NCBI GenBank assembly: GCA_028285445.1
Contig: JANQPQ010000050.1
Span: forward strand, 1 to 64,000
From: Cyclobacteriaceae bacterium
Lineage (GTDB): Bacteria; Bacteroidota; Bacteroidia; Cytophagales; Cyclobacteriaceae
Reading direction: 5' to 3'
Length of the DNA stretch: 64,000 bases
A program made the position numbers and the translations under genes. Under the pieces are notes generated by a model. It was not told where the DNA came from. It was given only the letters and a program-made list of their open reading frames with translations, and did not search any database. Below, one piece after another: positions 52,286 through 61,695 of this stretch; the stretch's first letter is position 1; every line of letters starts with the position of its first letter.

Positions 52286-52699
52286 ATGGAAGCTGCGATA
52301 AAGAGTTTGCTGCGAGATTTTAGGCTGCGATCTACAGATTGTAGAAATGAGGTGTTAAATCTTTTCCTTGACAAGAACATAGCCCTGTCGCACGGTGATC
52401 TGGAGAAGGATCTTGAACACAATTTTGATCGGGTTACTCTTTATAGAACTTTAAGAACCTTTGTAGATAAGGGAATACTTCACAAAGTAATTGACGAGGG
52501 AAGTACAAAATATGCTCTTTGTAGTGACGCTTGCTCTATTGAAGGCCACAATCATCAGCACGTACATTTTAAATGCAACAAGTGTGGGAACACCACCTGC
52601 ATTGATGAGATAGAGGTACCCGGCATTAACCTACCAGCAGGTTATGTAGCCCGGGAATTTAATTTCTTGGTAGAAGGCGTTTGCGCCTCTTGCAGCTAA
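52286..52699 (+). CDS. Fur family transcriptional regulator
   Basis: A 137-residue metal-responsive repressor. The N-terminal winged helix holds STDCRNEVLNLFLDKNIALSHGDLEKDL and FDRVTLYRTLRTFVDKGILHKV. The metal-binding region has HNHQHVHFKCNKCGNTTCIDEI and a second Cys pair CASC at the end, as in Fur/Zur proteins. Whether it senses iron, zinc or peroxide cannot be decided. It lies 40 bases after the ABC exporter, facing the LETM1-related gene. Confidence 0.93.
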   Translation: MEAAIKSLLRDFRLRSTDCRNEVLNLFLDKNIALSHGDLEKDLEHNFDRVTLYRTLRTFVDKGILHKVIDEGSTKYALCSDACSIEGHNHQHVHFKCNKCGNTTCIDEIEVPGINLPAGYVAREFNFLVEGVCASCS

Positions 52700-52718
52700 G
52701 CAACTAGTTGAAAATTTA

Positions 52719-54008
52719 TTAAGAATTTGCCCTTTCTTCCGAAAAGGGGAATACACTCTTTGGTAGGATTTTAAGCAGGATGGGCAGGCTAAGAAACCTT
52801 CCTGGCAAAGCGATAATTACAAAAGTGGGTATTGTTTTGAGAATTGCTAGCAGTTCTAGCCGCAGCACTTCTTTGTCTTCTTCTGGCAACTCCCTGTCTT
52901 TCGCCTGCTCCAGCAATGTACTTACTTTCTTACTGGCCTTTATCTCCGCTCCTATCTTCTGTTTGTTGCGATTAATTACCTTCGATATTCTTTCCAGATA
53001 TCGTTCACTTACCTGTTGTAGATCGTGTTTATGTTGCAGTTGACCTAACTCCTCCCAATACTCTATCACAAAACCTTCAATGGCAATCATGCTGTTTTCC
53101 AGGTCTTCATCTTCAAGGCCTAGGTGCTTGCAAAAAGCATCTAGAAACTCAACCTCAGAATCTTCAACCTTTTTGTCAGCCCAAACAGTTAGTATAGCCA
53201 GTTCCAAGAAGTACTTTCTTAGAATCCAGGAATCATCAGGCAGGCTAATATCTTCGAACTTCACACCACTTTCGAGATGTTCCATGGCTTCCTTGCGCTT
53301 GGCGCTCGGCAAGCCCGCTGATTCCAGAAAGAAACCAAACAAAGTTCTTTCCTCATCCTCGATAATATTATTGGCATGGGCAGCTGCCACAATTACTTTC
53401 ACAACGAAAAATCTGAGTTCTTCTTTTTCGACTTTAAAAAATTCGGTAATAGCCACTTCTGAGTTGGTATGGATCCACTGGCCAAAAAAGTAGATATCGA
53501 GGAATAGCAAACTGTTGTAAAAGAATCGTGTCCAAAAGTTGTTTTGAAACTTCCTCTTATCTGAGATGCGCTTCTCCAGAATCTTCTCCGCAACATCCAG
53601 CGGAGATTTCTTCTTGCCCAAAAAGTTGGTATCAGAGGTGGCCAGTTCAGGATAAACTTTACGATAGAAGTTATTGATGCTAGAAACTGTCTTTATGATG
53701 ATCTTGGAGAAGTCATCTGCGTTTTTGATCTCTTTTTGTTGATAAAGTAAGCTACTATTGATTAGGCTTTCAGCCAGCAAAACTTTGATCAGATCTTCTT
53801 TCTCCAATGCATCCATGTCACTCTCGTCGATGCCCTTCAGTCCTTGAGGATGCCCATACATCAAGCCGGTTGGCTGCAGTATGCTATACAGCGATTCATC
53901 AGGATGCCGCGACTTAACATTTGGTTCCTCTCCTCCAGTTTGGTCAATGGCAGATCCCCTATAGTCTAAGTACTCCCTTAGCCAGCCTTTTTGGCCCGGA
54001 TTCAACAT
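52719..54008 (-). CDS. LETM1-related (biofilm-associated type) protein with TerB-like domain
   Basis: A 429-residue cytoplasmic or membrane-associated protein. A central region (VVKVIVAAAHANNIIEDEERTLFGFFLESAGL, then LAILTVWADKKVEDSEVEFLDAFCKHLGL) has the acidic pattern of a TerB-like domain seen twice. The C-terminus FVIIALPGRFLSLPILLKILPKSVFPF is the LETM1-like end. It matches what databases call LETM1-related biofilm-associated protein in Bacteroidota. No membrane helix is strong except perhaps the last. It is downstream of purE on the same strand with a 126-base gap. Confidence 0.8.
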   Translation of the reverse strand: MLNPGQKGWLREYLDYRGSAIDQTGGEEPNVKSRHPDESLYSILQPTGLMYGHPQGLKGIDESDMDALEKEDLIKVLLAESLINSSLLYQQKEIKNADDFSKIIIKTVSSINNFYRKVYPELATSDTNFLGKKKSPLDVAEKILEKRISDKRKFQNNFWTRFFYNSLLFLDIYFFGQWIHTNSEVAITEFFKVEKEELRFFVVKVIVAAAHANNIIEDEERTLFGFFLESAGLPSAKRKEAMEHLESGVKFEDISLPDDSWILRKYFLELAILTVWADKKVEDSEVEFLDAFCKHLGLEDEDLENSMIAIEGFVIEYWEELGQLQHKHDLQQVSERYLERISKVINRNKQKIGAEIKASKKVSTLLEQAKDRELPEEDKEVLRLELLAILKTIPTFVIIALPGRFLSLPILLKILPKSVFPFSEERANS

Positions 54009-54134
54009 GATTTGAAGAAATTTGGGTGCAGAAAATACGGAATTATTCCATGCTTATGAAATTGCAGCGGTGAGGGATCAATGGCTGGCCAGGCTTTTCT
54101 AACTAAAAAGCACCTTCAATATTGAAACTAACCT

Positions 54135-54641
54135 TTAACTATTAGAACTGCCTGATTCAAGTTTGGCGGCAGACTCCTCCACTTTGGCTTTCATGTCCTG
54201 CTTAAAGTCCGCCAGTCGCTGAGAGACTTCAGAGCTTGTGCTGCCTATGATCTGAGCAGCAAGGATACCAGCATTCCTGGCGCCATTTAGTGCCACTGTG
54301 GCTACTGGCACACCGGCAGGCATTTGCAAAATTGATAGCACTGAATCCCAGCCATCAATTGAATTTCTGCTTTTTACCGGAACTCCAATTACGGGCAATG
54401 TGGTTACAGAAGCCACCATACCAGGTAGATGGGCTGCTCCTCCAGCCCCGGCAATTATTGCCTGCAATCCTCGTTCTCGGGCGTCTTGAGCATATCTCAT
54501 CATTCTCTCAGGGGTCCGGTGTGCTGAAACTATAGTAACTTCATGGGGTACCCCCAATTCTTTGAGTACATCGGCAGCAGCAGACATTACATCCAAATCT
54601 GACTGGCTTCCCATTATTATTCCTACCTGTGGAGAACTCAT
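54135..54641 (-). CDS. purE: 5-(carboxyamino)imidazole ribonucleotide mutase
   Basis: Class I PurE, moving the carboxyl group from N5 to C4 in purine synthesis. At 168 residues the length is normal. Visible are [26 protein letters not shown], the active-site [16 protein letters not shown], and [40 protein letters not shown]. Its ATG overlaps the purK stop by 4 bases (ATGA), so the two are translationally coupled. Confidence 0.98.
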   Translation of the reverse strand: MSSPQVGIIMGSQSDLDVMSAAADVLKELGVPHEVTIVSAHRTPERMMRYAQDARERGLQAIIAGAGGAAHLPGMVASVTTLPVIGVPVKSRNSIDGWDSVLSILQMPAGVPVATVALNGARNAGILAAQIIGSTSSEVSQRLADFKQDMKAKVEESAAKLESGSSNS

Positions 54642-55780
54642 GCGATGATCTTCAATTTTGATTTCACAAATTGTGCTTTTTCCCTCAGTCTTGCAACATC
54701 ATTATCAACAATGGTTACGTGACCCATTTTGCGAAAAGGCTTTGTCAACTTTTTACCATAAAGATGTACATGAGCGCCCTCGATAGCAAGTACTTCATCC
54801 ATACCCACATACTTTGCCTGTCCTGTGTAACCGTCCTCACCCAGCAGATTAACCATGGCTGAAGGAATTGTTGCCGAAGTATCGCCAAGGGGCCAATTTA
54901 GAATCGCCCTCAGATGCTGTTCAAATTGAGAAGTAATGTTTGCTTCGATTGTCTGGTGCCCGCTGTTGTGAGTCCTGGGAGCAATTTCATTTACAAGCAC
55001 CTCTCCGTTCTTTAAGGCAAACATTTCAACAGCCAGAAGACCTGTCATGCCTAATTTCTCAATAACCGATTTGGCAATATCTGCAGCTTTCCGGGCAGTT
55101 TCCTCAGAAATTGTTGCCGGAGCAAACAAGTATTCTACTAAGTTAGCCTCCGGATGATAGACCAACTCCACCGCTGGAAATGTTTGCATTTCCCCCGCCT
55201 GGTTGCGCGCTACAATTATGGAGATTTCCTTATCAAAACTGATCAGCTCTTCAAGCAAGCCTTCCTTATCAAAACCTTTTTCTATATCATCTTTAGATTT
55301 CAATATCTGAACTCCCCTTCCGTCGTAGCCCTCCGTTGCCAGTTTGTTGACTGCAGGCAACATGGCCTCTTGGGCTTTTAGATCTTCCATTCCAGCTACC
55401 TCTACAAATGGAGCTGTGGGTATACCATTTTCAACATAGAACCGTTTTTGCTTTACTTTATTCTGAATAAGCCTGATAACTGACGGCTGAGGAAAAACTT
55501 GTTTCCCTTCATCAGCCAGGCGTTGTAGGGCCTCTGTGTTTACGTTCTCAATTTCTATGGTAATTAAGTCACAGCTTTGACCAAACCCGTAAACAGTATC
55601 AAAATCTTTCAAAGAGCCCACAGTAAAAGAACTTGTGAGGTTCTTGCAAGGAGCATTTTCGTCGGGGTCAATAATGGCAACCTCCAGGTTGAAATCTATA
55701 GCCGATTGCAGTAGCATGCGACCTAGTTGGCCTCCACCCAAAACTCCTAGCTTAGTATTCTGATTAAACTTCTCGGACAT
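54638..55780 (-). CDS. purK: N5-carboxyaminoimidazole ribonucleotide synthase
   Basis: ATP-grasp enzyme that makes N5-CAIR for PurE. At 380 residues it is usual. Visible are [16 protein letters not shown] (N-terminal Rossmann), [30 protein letters not shown], the metal site [30 protein letters not shown], and the C-terminal barrel. Its start touches the end of the HEAT-cyclophilin gene (TAATG). It forms an operon HEAT-cyclophilin, purK, purE on the minus strand. Confidence 0.97.
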   Translation of the reverse strand: MSEKFNQNTKLGVLGGGQLGRMLLQSAIDFNLEVAIIDPDENAPCKNLTSSFTVGSLKDFDTVYGFGQSCDLITIEIENVNTEALQRLADEGKQVFPQPSVIRLIQNKVKQKRFYVENGIPTAPFVEVAGMEDLKAQEAMLPAVNKLATEGYDGRGVQILKSKDDIEKGFDKEGLLEELISFDKEISIIVARNQAGEMQTFPAVELVYHPEANLVEYLFAPATISEETARKAADIAKSVIEKLGMTGLLAVEMFALKNGEVLVNEIAPRTHNSGHQTIEANITSQFEQHLRAILNWPLGDTSATIPSAMVNLLGEDGYTGQAKYVGMDEVLAIEGAHVHLYGKKLTKPFRKMGHVTIVDNDVARLREKAQFVKSKLKIIA

Positions 55781-57708
55781 TAAAGTAATTCTATTGATTG
55801 AATGTGGTCTCCTACCTCCATGTTATGAACTACGTCCATACCCGCAACTACTCTTGCAAATATTGAATATCGACCATCAAGGTGTGGTGTGGGAGAATGC
55901 GTAATAAACCATTGTACACCCTCGGTATCTTTTCCAGACGAAGCCATGCCTACGTAGCCATCTCCATACCGTGCCATTCCCAGTTCTGATCTGATAGAGT
56001 AGTCTTCACCTCCCCACCCATCTCCACGCGGGCAACCACCCTGAACCACAAAATTTGGTACTACTCTATGGAAAGTTCTGCCATTATAGTAGCCTTGCTT
56101 GGCCAGCGTAATGAAGTTAATTGCTGAACCAGGAGCTTCCTCAATCAACATTTCAAAAACGATCTCTCCCTTGCCTGTAGTGATCTTTAGCCTTTGATCA
56201 ACGGGAATTGTTAGCACCGCATCCCAGTCTATCGGATGACCATACTCATTTTCTGGCGTTTCAAATTCCTCACCCTTGAGGTAAGCTATGGCGCGATCAA
56301 GCATTACAATAGCGTCTTGATCCCGTGGTATTTCAACCGCAGCTTTAGCTTCTTCCAAGAACTGATAATCACTGAATACCTCCCGGTAGCTAAGATCTTC
56401 ATCTCGAATTAGGCCAGTAGCGGTACCAATCATAGCCAAATCTCCAGTAGCAACCGATCGCCTTATTAACTCATCAAAATCAGCAGTTTCTGTAAATTCC
56501 TCATTACGGCGAATCGCCGCCAAGGCCTGCATGCCCGAAGTACTTATCCGCTTCTCGGTAGCACCAAATGTTTGTTCTTTAATGAAGTGGTAATTGGTTA
56601 TGTCATTTGACATGGCTGCAAGTAGTTGCGCCTTTTCATATGAACTTTCAGCAGAACCATAAAGCTCTTGCAGTTCGGCGCTAATAGCGACTTTGTCTTC
56701 AGTCTGTCTTAGAACCGCGCCAAGCAGTAATGCCTTCGATCTGATATTATCGATGCCTCTGGCGACGGCTGCCACCTGCTCCAAATCAGCCTCCGGAGCA
56801 TTTCGAGCTATATATGTGGCGGCTGCTACAACCGTATTTACGTTGCTGTGTTGTAGGGCCTGGAAAGCAGCCCCTTTTACTTTTTCGTAATCCTGAGTGG
56901 CCATGGCAATAAGAGCATTTACCCTCACCCGGTAGTCAGTGTCGTTGCTTAGTATATTTGAAAGCGCGGCTGCAACCTCATCAGCAGTAACCTTGCTAAG
57001 CGCTCTGGTGGATGCCATCCTCACGGCCGGAGCCACATCATTTTGCGCTGACTCCAGTACCCAACTAAGATGGGGTTCAATATTTACTTCTGGAGTGCGA
57101 TAGAGGTAGTGAGCTGCTCCAAGCCTAACATCAAAACCATTTCTAATATCAAGCATTGCCAGCGCCACAGCAGTACCCTTTTCTGACAAAATTCCACGTG
57201 ACCCCGCTCGGTAAAGCCCCCACGCTATTCCCGCTCGCTCCAGGCTATCTTGCGCCTGCTCTATTAGTAAACGTTCCAAACCTTCATTGGTAGCACACTT
57301 TCCAAGAGCCTCCAATAGCTCTCTTCGCACAAGTGGCACTTTTTCAATATCAAGGGCATTTATTATTCCCTGCTCCGCAGCCTCGCTGCCTATCTGACCC
57401 AAAGCGTAAGCCGCATACAGTCTCACATCTCGATTTTCGTCTTTAAGTAAATAAACCAACTCAGGAATGGCGAGACTATCTTGGACAGATCCAAAGGCTA
57501 AAGCCGCCTCTTTGCGATATGTGGGGTCAGGGTGATCGAGGTAGTTTAGTAAACTATCAGTATCTCGTTGATCCTGAAAGGTATAAATCTCTCTTAAGAC
57601 GGCATCTGAAAACTTATTGCTCTCATTTTCATTTCTTCCTTCCTGGCCACCACAGGCCACTATCGACAATATTATAATTGACAAAAGGAAATGGTTGAAT
57701 GCTTTCAT
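55780..57708 (-). CDS. HEAT-repeat / cyclophilin-type peptidylprolyl isomerase fusion lipoprotein
   Basis: A 642-residue lipoprotein. The start is the ATG at 57708 (lipobox SIVAC); an upstream TTG adds a near-duplicate MKAFNQTP. The N-terminal 460 residues are HEAT/PBS-like helical repeats (REAALAFGSVQD, VRLYAAYALGQIG and others). The C-terminal 150 residues are a cyclophilin domain: FHRVVPNFVVQGGCPRGDGWGGEDY, MASSGKDTEGVQWFITHSPTPHLDGRYSIFARVVAGMDVV, with the catalytic Arg in FHRVV. It likely folds or sorts proteins in the periplasm. It is coupled to purK downstream. Confidence 0.87.
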   Translation of the reverse strand: MKAFNHFLLSIIILSIVACGGQEGRNENESNKFSDAVLREIYTFQDQRDTDSLLNYLDHPDPTYRKEAALAFGSVQDSLAIPELVYLLKDENRDVRLYAAYALGQIGSEAAEQGIINALDIEKVPLVRRELLEALGKCATNEGLERLLIEQAQDSLERAGIAWGLYRAGSRGILSEKGTAVALAMLDIRNGFDVRLGAAHYLYRTPEVNIEPHLSWVLESAQNDVAPAVRMASTRALSKVTADEVAAALSNILSNDTDYRVRVNALIAMATQDYEKVKGAAFQALQHSNVNTVVAAATYIARNAPEADLEQVAAVARGIDNIRSKALLLGAVLRQTEDKVAISAELQELYGSAESSYEKAQLLAAMSNDITNYHFIKEQTFGATEKRISTSGMQALAAIRRNEEFTETADFDELIRRSVATGDLAMIGTATGLIRDEDLSYREVFSDYQFLEEAKAAVEIPRDQDAIVMLDRAIAYLKGEEFETPENEYGHPIDWDAVLTIPVDQRLKITTGKGEIVFEMLIEEAPGSAINFITLAKQGYYNGRTFHRVVPNFVVQGGCPRGDGWGGEDYSIRSELGMARYGDGYVGMASSGKDTEGVQWFITHSPTPHLDGRYSIFARVVAGMDVVHNMEVGDHIQSIELL

Positions 57709-57789
57709 AGGTGTTTGATTGAAGGCCTTCAAAGTTGAAAAAAAATGTGCTCAGAATTTACTTTTTAACAATTTTAATAGTTGATGGGG

Positions 57790-59580
57790 TTACAGTTCTA
57801 TTCCCATTTGCTTCATCAATTCACTGGCATTAAAACTGTGGCAGAGGCCTTCTTTGAGTTTGTAATCGAAGTTGATTTTTCCATCAAGCATGGAGCTATT
57901 GAAACTGTAATTGCTTATCCCCTTAGATTCACCTGCCAAATCGCCCAATTCCAGGTCGTGGGTGGAAACCAAGCCAAAAGCTTTTTCCTTGCTTAATTGT
58001 CTGATTAAGGCAGCAGCACCATTGTGCCGGTCTTTGGAGTTAGTACCTTTTAGAATCTCATCGAGACAGTAGAACACGCCGGGACCTTCGTGGCTAGCAA
58101 TATTCAGCAGCATCCGAATCCGCCGGAGCTCCGCGTAAAATGAAGAGATATTTTCCTCGAGGTTATCTTGATTTCTCATACTGGTAAAAACCCTCATGCG
58201 GCCAATTTCCATCTCTCTTGCACAAACCGGAGCTCCAATAAATGCCAGTATTGCATTAACGCCGGTGGTTCTTAGAAAAGTGCTTTTCCCAGACATATTT
58301 GACCCGGTGATAAGATGAACATTACCTTGACCAGCGATTGCAAAGTTGTTGCTAACCCGGGAATCTTCGGGAATTAATGGATGCCCCAGCCCTGCGGCCT
58401 GGTACATGTAGTTTTCCTTATGCAAAGTAGGGAACACAAATACCGGGTTGGCGTATGCAAAGCCAGCAAGACTTGTCACAACTTCCATCTCATTAATTGC
58501 CCTGAACCAGGCAATCACATGCTCCTGATTTCTCTTCCTCCAGGACTCTGCCGCAATAAGCCAGTGGATATCCAGAAGGAACAGCAGATTGAAGAGGGCA
58601 TGTAACACATTGGCGCGAACCTGGAGATTATCAAGAATGATCTGCAGGCGCCTGATTTCCCGCGAAGCTCTAGATTGGCCCTGCACAAATTCCTCTTTTA
58701 GGGCCTGCAATTTGCCAGATTGAAATCCCCTGGTCTCCATCATGGCTATTAACTCGCGATAGGCTTTTAGGGCTCCCATGCTTTCGTAGGTTTGTTCGGT
58801 GGTTTCTCCGGCCAATTTCAGCACTGCGCGTAACCAAAATCCATTTACTATCAAGGCCAATACTGCCCAGTAAAAACTTACACCGAAGGAGAAAAAGGCC
58901 ACAATTGCCGCCAATGCCAAAGCTGGAGAAATCCATCTGGCTAATTGAAAATGAAGTTTTTGCTGAAGTTGAATTGGTGACTTAACCCAAGCTTTTAGTA
59001 TTTCTACCTGCTCTTCCTCCTCACGTTTGTGGACTCCATTTGCCTGAAATTCCTGCCGCCAATCAATTTCGTCAATTAGTTCCCTTACGGCCTCTTGCCG
59101 TTTCTCCATTTCTGCCACAGTGGAAAGATTCTTCAACCATTCTGCCATTAGCGCTCTGCCTGCCCCAGTTGAAGTGCGGTTAAGAAGCTGAAAAACGCTG
59201 TTACTGCCAAAAATGTCAAGATCGGCACTATACGGGTGGTCTATCCCTGAAAATTCACTTCCTTGATCAAATGAATCGAAGTCCAATTCAAGCCGAAGTT
59301 GTTCATCTTTATTAAACCCAGCTTGTAGCATTGCCTTGTCTCTCTTTCTATTTAGTGAATTGTTGTACTTCACCAGCGGAAAAAAAACCAATACAAAACC
59401 AACCGTTATGAATCCCACTATTTCAATCATTCTGGCATTGGCGAAATACACAACGGCTACCGCTGCTACCAGGAATAGTGCTAGGCGCAAAATCCCGATC
59501 AAAGATGACTTCCGGGCAAAGCTCTCACCTGTTATCCTAAATTCTGATTCCCTTTGTTGAAAAATCTTATTAATGTTCAT
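57790..59580 (-). CDS. MutS-related ATPase with membrane helices
   Basis: A 596-residue protein, from the ATG at 59580 (the TTG 15 bases up lies inside the promoter). The C-terminal third is a MutS-type ATPase: NVHLITGSNMSGKSTFLRTTGVNA (Walker A, about 425), YCLDEILKGTNSKDRHNGAAALI, and LVSTHDLELGDLA. It lacks the mismatch-binding and connector domains of MutS. The N-terminal part has two membrane helices (LRLALFLVAAVAVVYFAN and IVGFITVGFVLVFFPLV) and a further hydrophobic pair near 225-265. A membrane MutS-like protein would not repair mismatches; the role is unknown. Confidence 0.82.
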   Translation of the reverse strand: MNINKIFQQRESEFRITGESFARKSSLIGILRLALFLVAAVAVVYFANARMIEIVGFITVGFVLVFFPLVKYNNSLNRKRDKAMLQAGFNKDEQLRLELDFDSFDQGSEFSGIDHPYSADLDIFGSNSVFQLLNRTSTGAGRALMAEWLKNLSTVAEMEKRQEAVRELIDEIDWRQEFQANGVHKREEEEQVEILKAWVKSPIQLQQKLHFQLARWISPALALAAIVAFFSFGVSFYWAVLALIVNGFWLRAVLKLAGETTEQTYESMGALKAYRELIAMMETRGFQSGKLQALKEEFVQGQSRASREIRRLQIILDNLQVRANVLHALFNLLFLLDIHWLIAAESWRKRNQEHVIAWFRAINEMEVVTSLAGFAYANPVFVFPTLHKENYMYQAAGLGHPLIPEDSRVSNNFAIAGQGNVHLITGSNMSGKSTFLRTTGVNAILAFIGAPVCAREMEIGRMRVFTSMRNQDNLEENISSFYAELRRIRMLLNIASHEGPGVFYCLDEILKGTNSKDRHNGAAALIRQLSKEKAFGLVSTHDLELGDLAGESKGISNYSFNSSMLDGKINFDYKLKEGLCHSFNASELMKQMGIEL

Positions 59581-59592
59581 TGCACAAGTCTT

Positions 59593-59600
59593 CAAAGGTA
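59593..59600 (-). promoter_or_regulatory. Putative -7 element for the MutS-like gene
   Basis: On the minus strand it reads TACCTTTG, matching TAnnTTTG, with TTTT 19 bases farther upstream. The ATG at 59580 is only 12 bases downstream, so the message would be nearly leaderless. Confidence 0.45.
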
Positions 59601-59705
59601 AAGGTTTGCCATCGGTATTAAAATGTCCCTGGCGCCAGATGACTATAACTTTATTTCCCCAAATAGTGCCATTCTCATTAAATTGCTAATTACAAACCAA
59701 TTACT

Positions 59706-61229
59706 ATGAGTAGAACTACCTTCCCAATTATTACGGCACTTGCTTTCCTAATATGCAATGCTGCTCCTGCACAAAAGTGGAACAACGCCGATTTGGATCG
59801 ATTGAGTACTGAACGCCGGGTAGCAGCGCTAAAGGAGCTCCGCGAATTGCTTTCCATTCCTAACAATGCCCTTTATGCAGATCATGTCTCCAAGAATGTG
59901 GCCTGGTGTGTTGAAGCCTTCAACAAAAGAGGCTTCACCAGTAAAGTACTACCAACCGATGGCGGTCCTCCAATTGTAGTCGCTGAGCTTGAAGCGCCCA
60001 ACCCGGATAAGACGGTACTATTCTATTTGCAAATAGACGGGCAGCCCGTAGATACCTCTGAATGGCATCAGGAGAGCCCTTATACCCCTGAGTTGAAGCA
60101 AAGGGCTGAAAATGGAGCGTGGGAAATTATTGATTGGAAAAACATCGACTCTGGCTGGAACGATGACTGGCGGGTTTTTGCCAGGTCTGCCTCGGATGCT
60201 AAAGGGCCAGTTGCTATGTTTTTGACCGCCATGGATATAATGAACACAGAAAATCGTAGGCCTTCTTATAACATTAAGGTGATTATGGACTTTGAGGAAG
60301 AACTGGGCTCGCCACACCTACCAGCAGCTGTGAAAACTTATAACGAAGAGTTGGCAGCTGACATGTTTGTAATTCTTGATGGCCCAAGGCACATCTCAAA
60401 TGAACCGACCCTAAGCTTTGGAGCTAGGGGGATAACCACGCTTACATTGACTGTGTTTGGTCCGCGGGCTGCACAACACAGTGGCCACTACGGTAACTAT
60501 GCCCCAAACCCAGCCCTTAAGCTAGCCAAGTTACTGGCTTCCATGAAAGACGATGATGGCAGAGTGACCATACCCGGATATTACGATGGCATTTCAATTA
60601 GCGATGAAACAAAACGGATACTACGGGGAGTGCCAGACGATGAAGATGATATTCGAAGAAAGATTGGCATCGCCGATATCGATAAAGTAGCTGAGAACTA
60701 CCAGGAGTCAATGCAATATCCATCCCTTAACATTCGCGGTATGTCATCGGGCTGGGTTGGAGAGGAAGTGCGAACGATTGTTCCTAGTCATGCAATTGCA
60801 GAAATAGATATCAGGCTGGTTATGGAAACAGAATCTGATAGGCTGGTAAACCTGGTTAAAGAGCATATTAAAAATGAAGGTTATCACTTTGTTGAGGGTG
60901 AACCCACAGACGAAGAGCGTGCTCAACACCCAAATCTCATTTCTTTTGAGTATGAAAACTCTTATAAAGCATTCAGAACTGAATTCGACTCAGACATCGG
61001 AATTTGGCTCTACGACGCTATGAAAAGGGCCTTTGGTAAGGAACCAATCAGGAAACGCACATCCGGAGGATCCATTCCTATTGCGCCTTTTGTAACAACA
61101 CTAGGTGTACCTGCAGTTGCAGTACCCACAGTTAACTCAGATAACAATCAGCATAGTCCTAATGAGAACTTGAGATTGGGAAATTTGGTCAGCGGCATTC
61201 GCACTTGTCTGGCAATCCTCAGTCAATAG
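59706..61229 (+). CDS. M20 family metallopeptidase with altered metal ligand
   Basis: A 507-residue exported hydrolase of the M20/M25/M40 family. A signal peptide (FPIITALAFLICNAAPAQ) is followed by the catalytic fold: RSASDAKGPVAMF (bridging Asp), MDFEEELGSPHL (catalytic and metal Glu), FVILDGPRH, and the last metal His in NNQHSPNENLRLGN. The first metal site, normally HxD in YGHYDGQP, reads FYLQIDGQPVD, with Gln in the place of His. Domain 2, the lid or dimer domain, carries the His of QHSGHYGNYAPNP. It may be a dipeptidase, or a variant with one metal. It is followed without a gap by the Nudix gene. Confidence 0.85.
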   Translation: MSRTTFPIITALAFLICNAAPAQKWNNADLDRLSTERRVAALKELRELLSIPNNALYADHVSKNVAWCVEAFNKRGFTSKVLPTDGGPPIVVAELEAPNPDKTVLFYLQIDGQPVDTSEWHQESPYTPELKQRAENGAWEIIDWKNIDSGWNDDWRVFARSASDAKGPVAMFLTAMDIMNTENRRPSYNIKVIMDFEEELGSPHLPAAVKTYNEELAADMFVILDGPRHISNEPTLSFGARGITTLTLTVFGPRAAQHSGHYGNYAPNPALKLAKLLASMKDDDGRVTIPGYYDGISISDETKRILRGVPDDEDDIRRKIGIADIDKVAENYQESMQYPSLNIRGMSSGWVGEEVRTIVPSHAIAEIDIRLVMETESDRLVNLVKEHIKNEGYHFVEGEPTDEERAQHPNLISFEYENSYKAFRTEFDSDIGIWLYDAMKRAFGKEPIRKRTSGGSIPIAPFVTTLGVPAVAVPTVNSDNNQHSPNENLRLGNLVSGIRTCLAILSQ

Positions 61230-61691
61230 ATGGCAAAGCTTAGTGCTGGTATATTAGTGTTTAAGCACAAGCCGGAATTGCAAGTGCTACTTGTACATCC
61301 TGGAGGGCCCTTTTTCAGTAGAAAGGATGAAGGAGCCTGGACAATTCCCAAGGGGGAGCCTGAGGAAGGTGAAGAGTTAATTTTTACTGCTGCTCGAGAA
61401 TTTGAAGAAGAATTAGGATTCAAGCCAGAAGGCAGTTTGCATCCCTTGGGTGAAACTAGACAGAAGGGTGGTAAAGTGGTACATTGCTGGGCCCTGGAAG
61501 GCAACCTCCCGAATAATTTCGTATTAAAAAGTAGCAGGTTTGATAGGGAATGGCCACCACGCAGTGGCAGGCAACAGAGTTTCCCGGAGATTGATAGAGC
61601 GGAATTTTTCGACCTGGAATCCGCTGCTGCAAAGATTAATGAAGCCCAGCAGATTTTTTTACTGCGATTGGCTCAACATTTAGGTGAATAG
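61230..61691 (+). CDS. Nudix hydrolase
   Basis: A 153-residue hydrolase of nucleoside diphosphates linked to another moiety. The Nudix box is complete: G-EPEEG-E-ELIFTAA-REFEEELGF, fitting Gx5Ex7REUxEExGU. The N-terminal MAKLSAGILVFKHKPELQVLLVHPGGPF and the WTIPKGEPEEGE lead-in are typical of the small bacterial group. The ATG directly follows the M20 stop (TAGATG), so it is cotranscribed. Confidence 0.9.
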   Translation: MAKLSAGILVFKHKPELQVLLVHPGGPFFSRKDEGAWTIPKGEPEEGEELIFTAAREFEEELGFKPEGSLHPLGETRQKGGKVVHCWALEGNLPNNFVLKSSRFDREWPPRSGRQQSFPEIDRAEFFDLESAAAKINEAQQIFLLRLAQHLGE

Positions 61692-61695
61692 TAGT

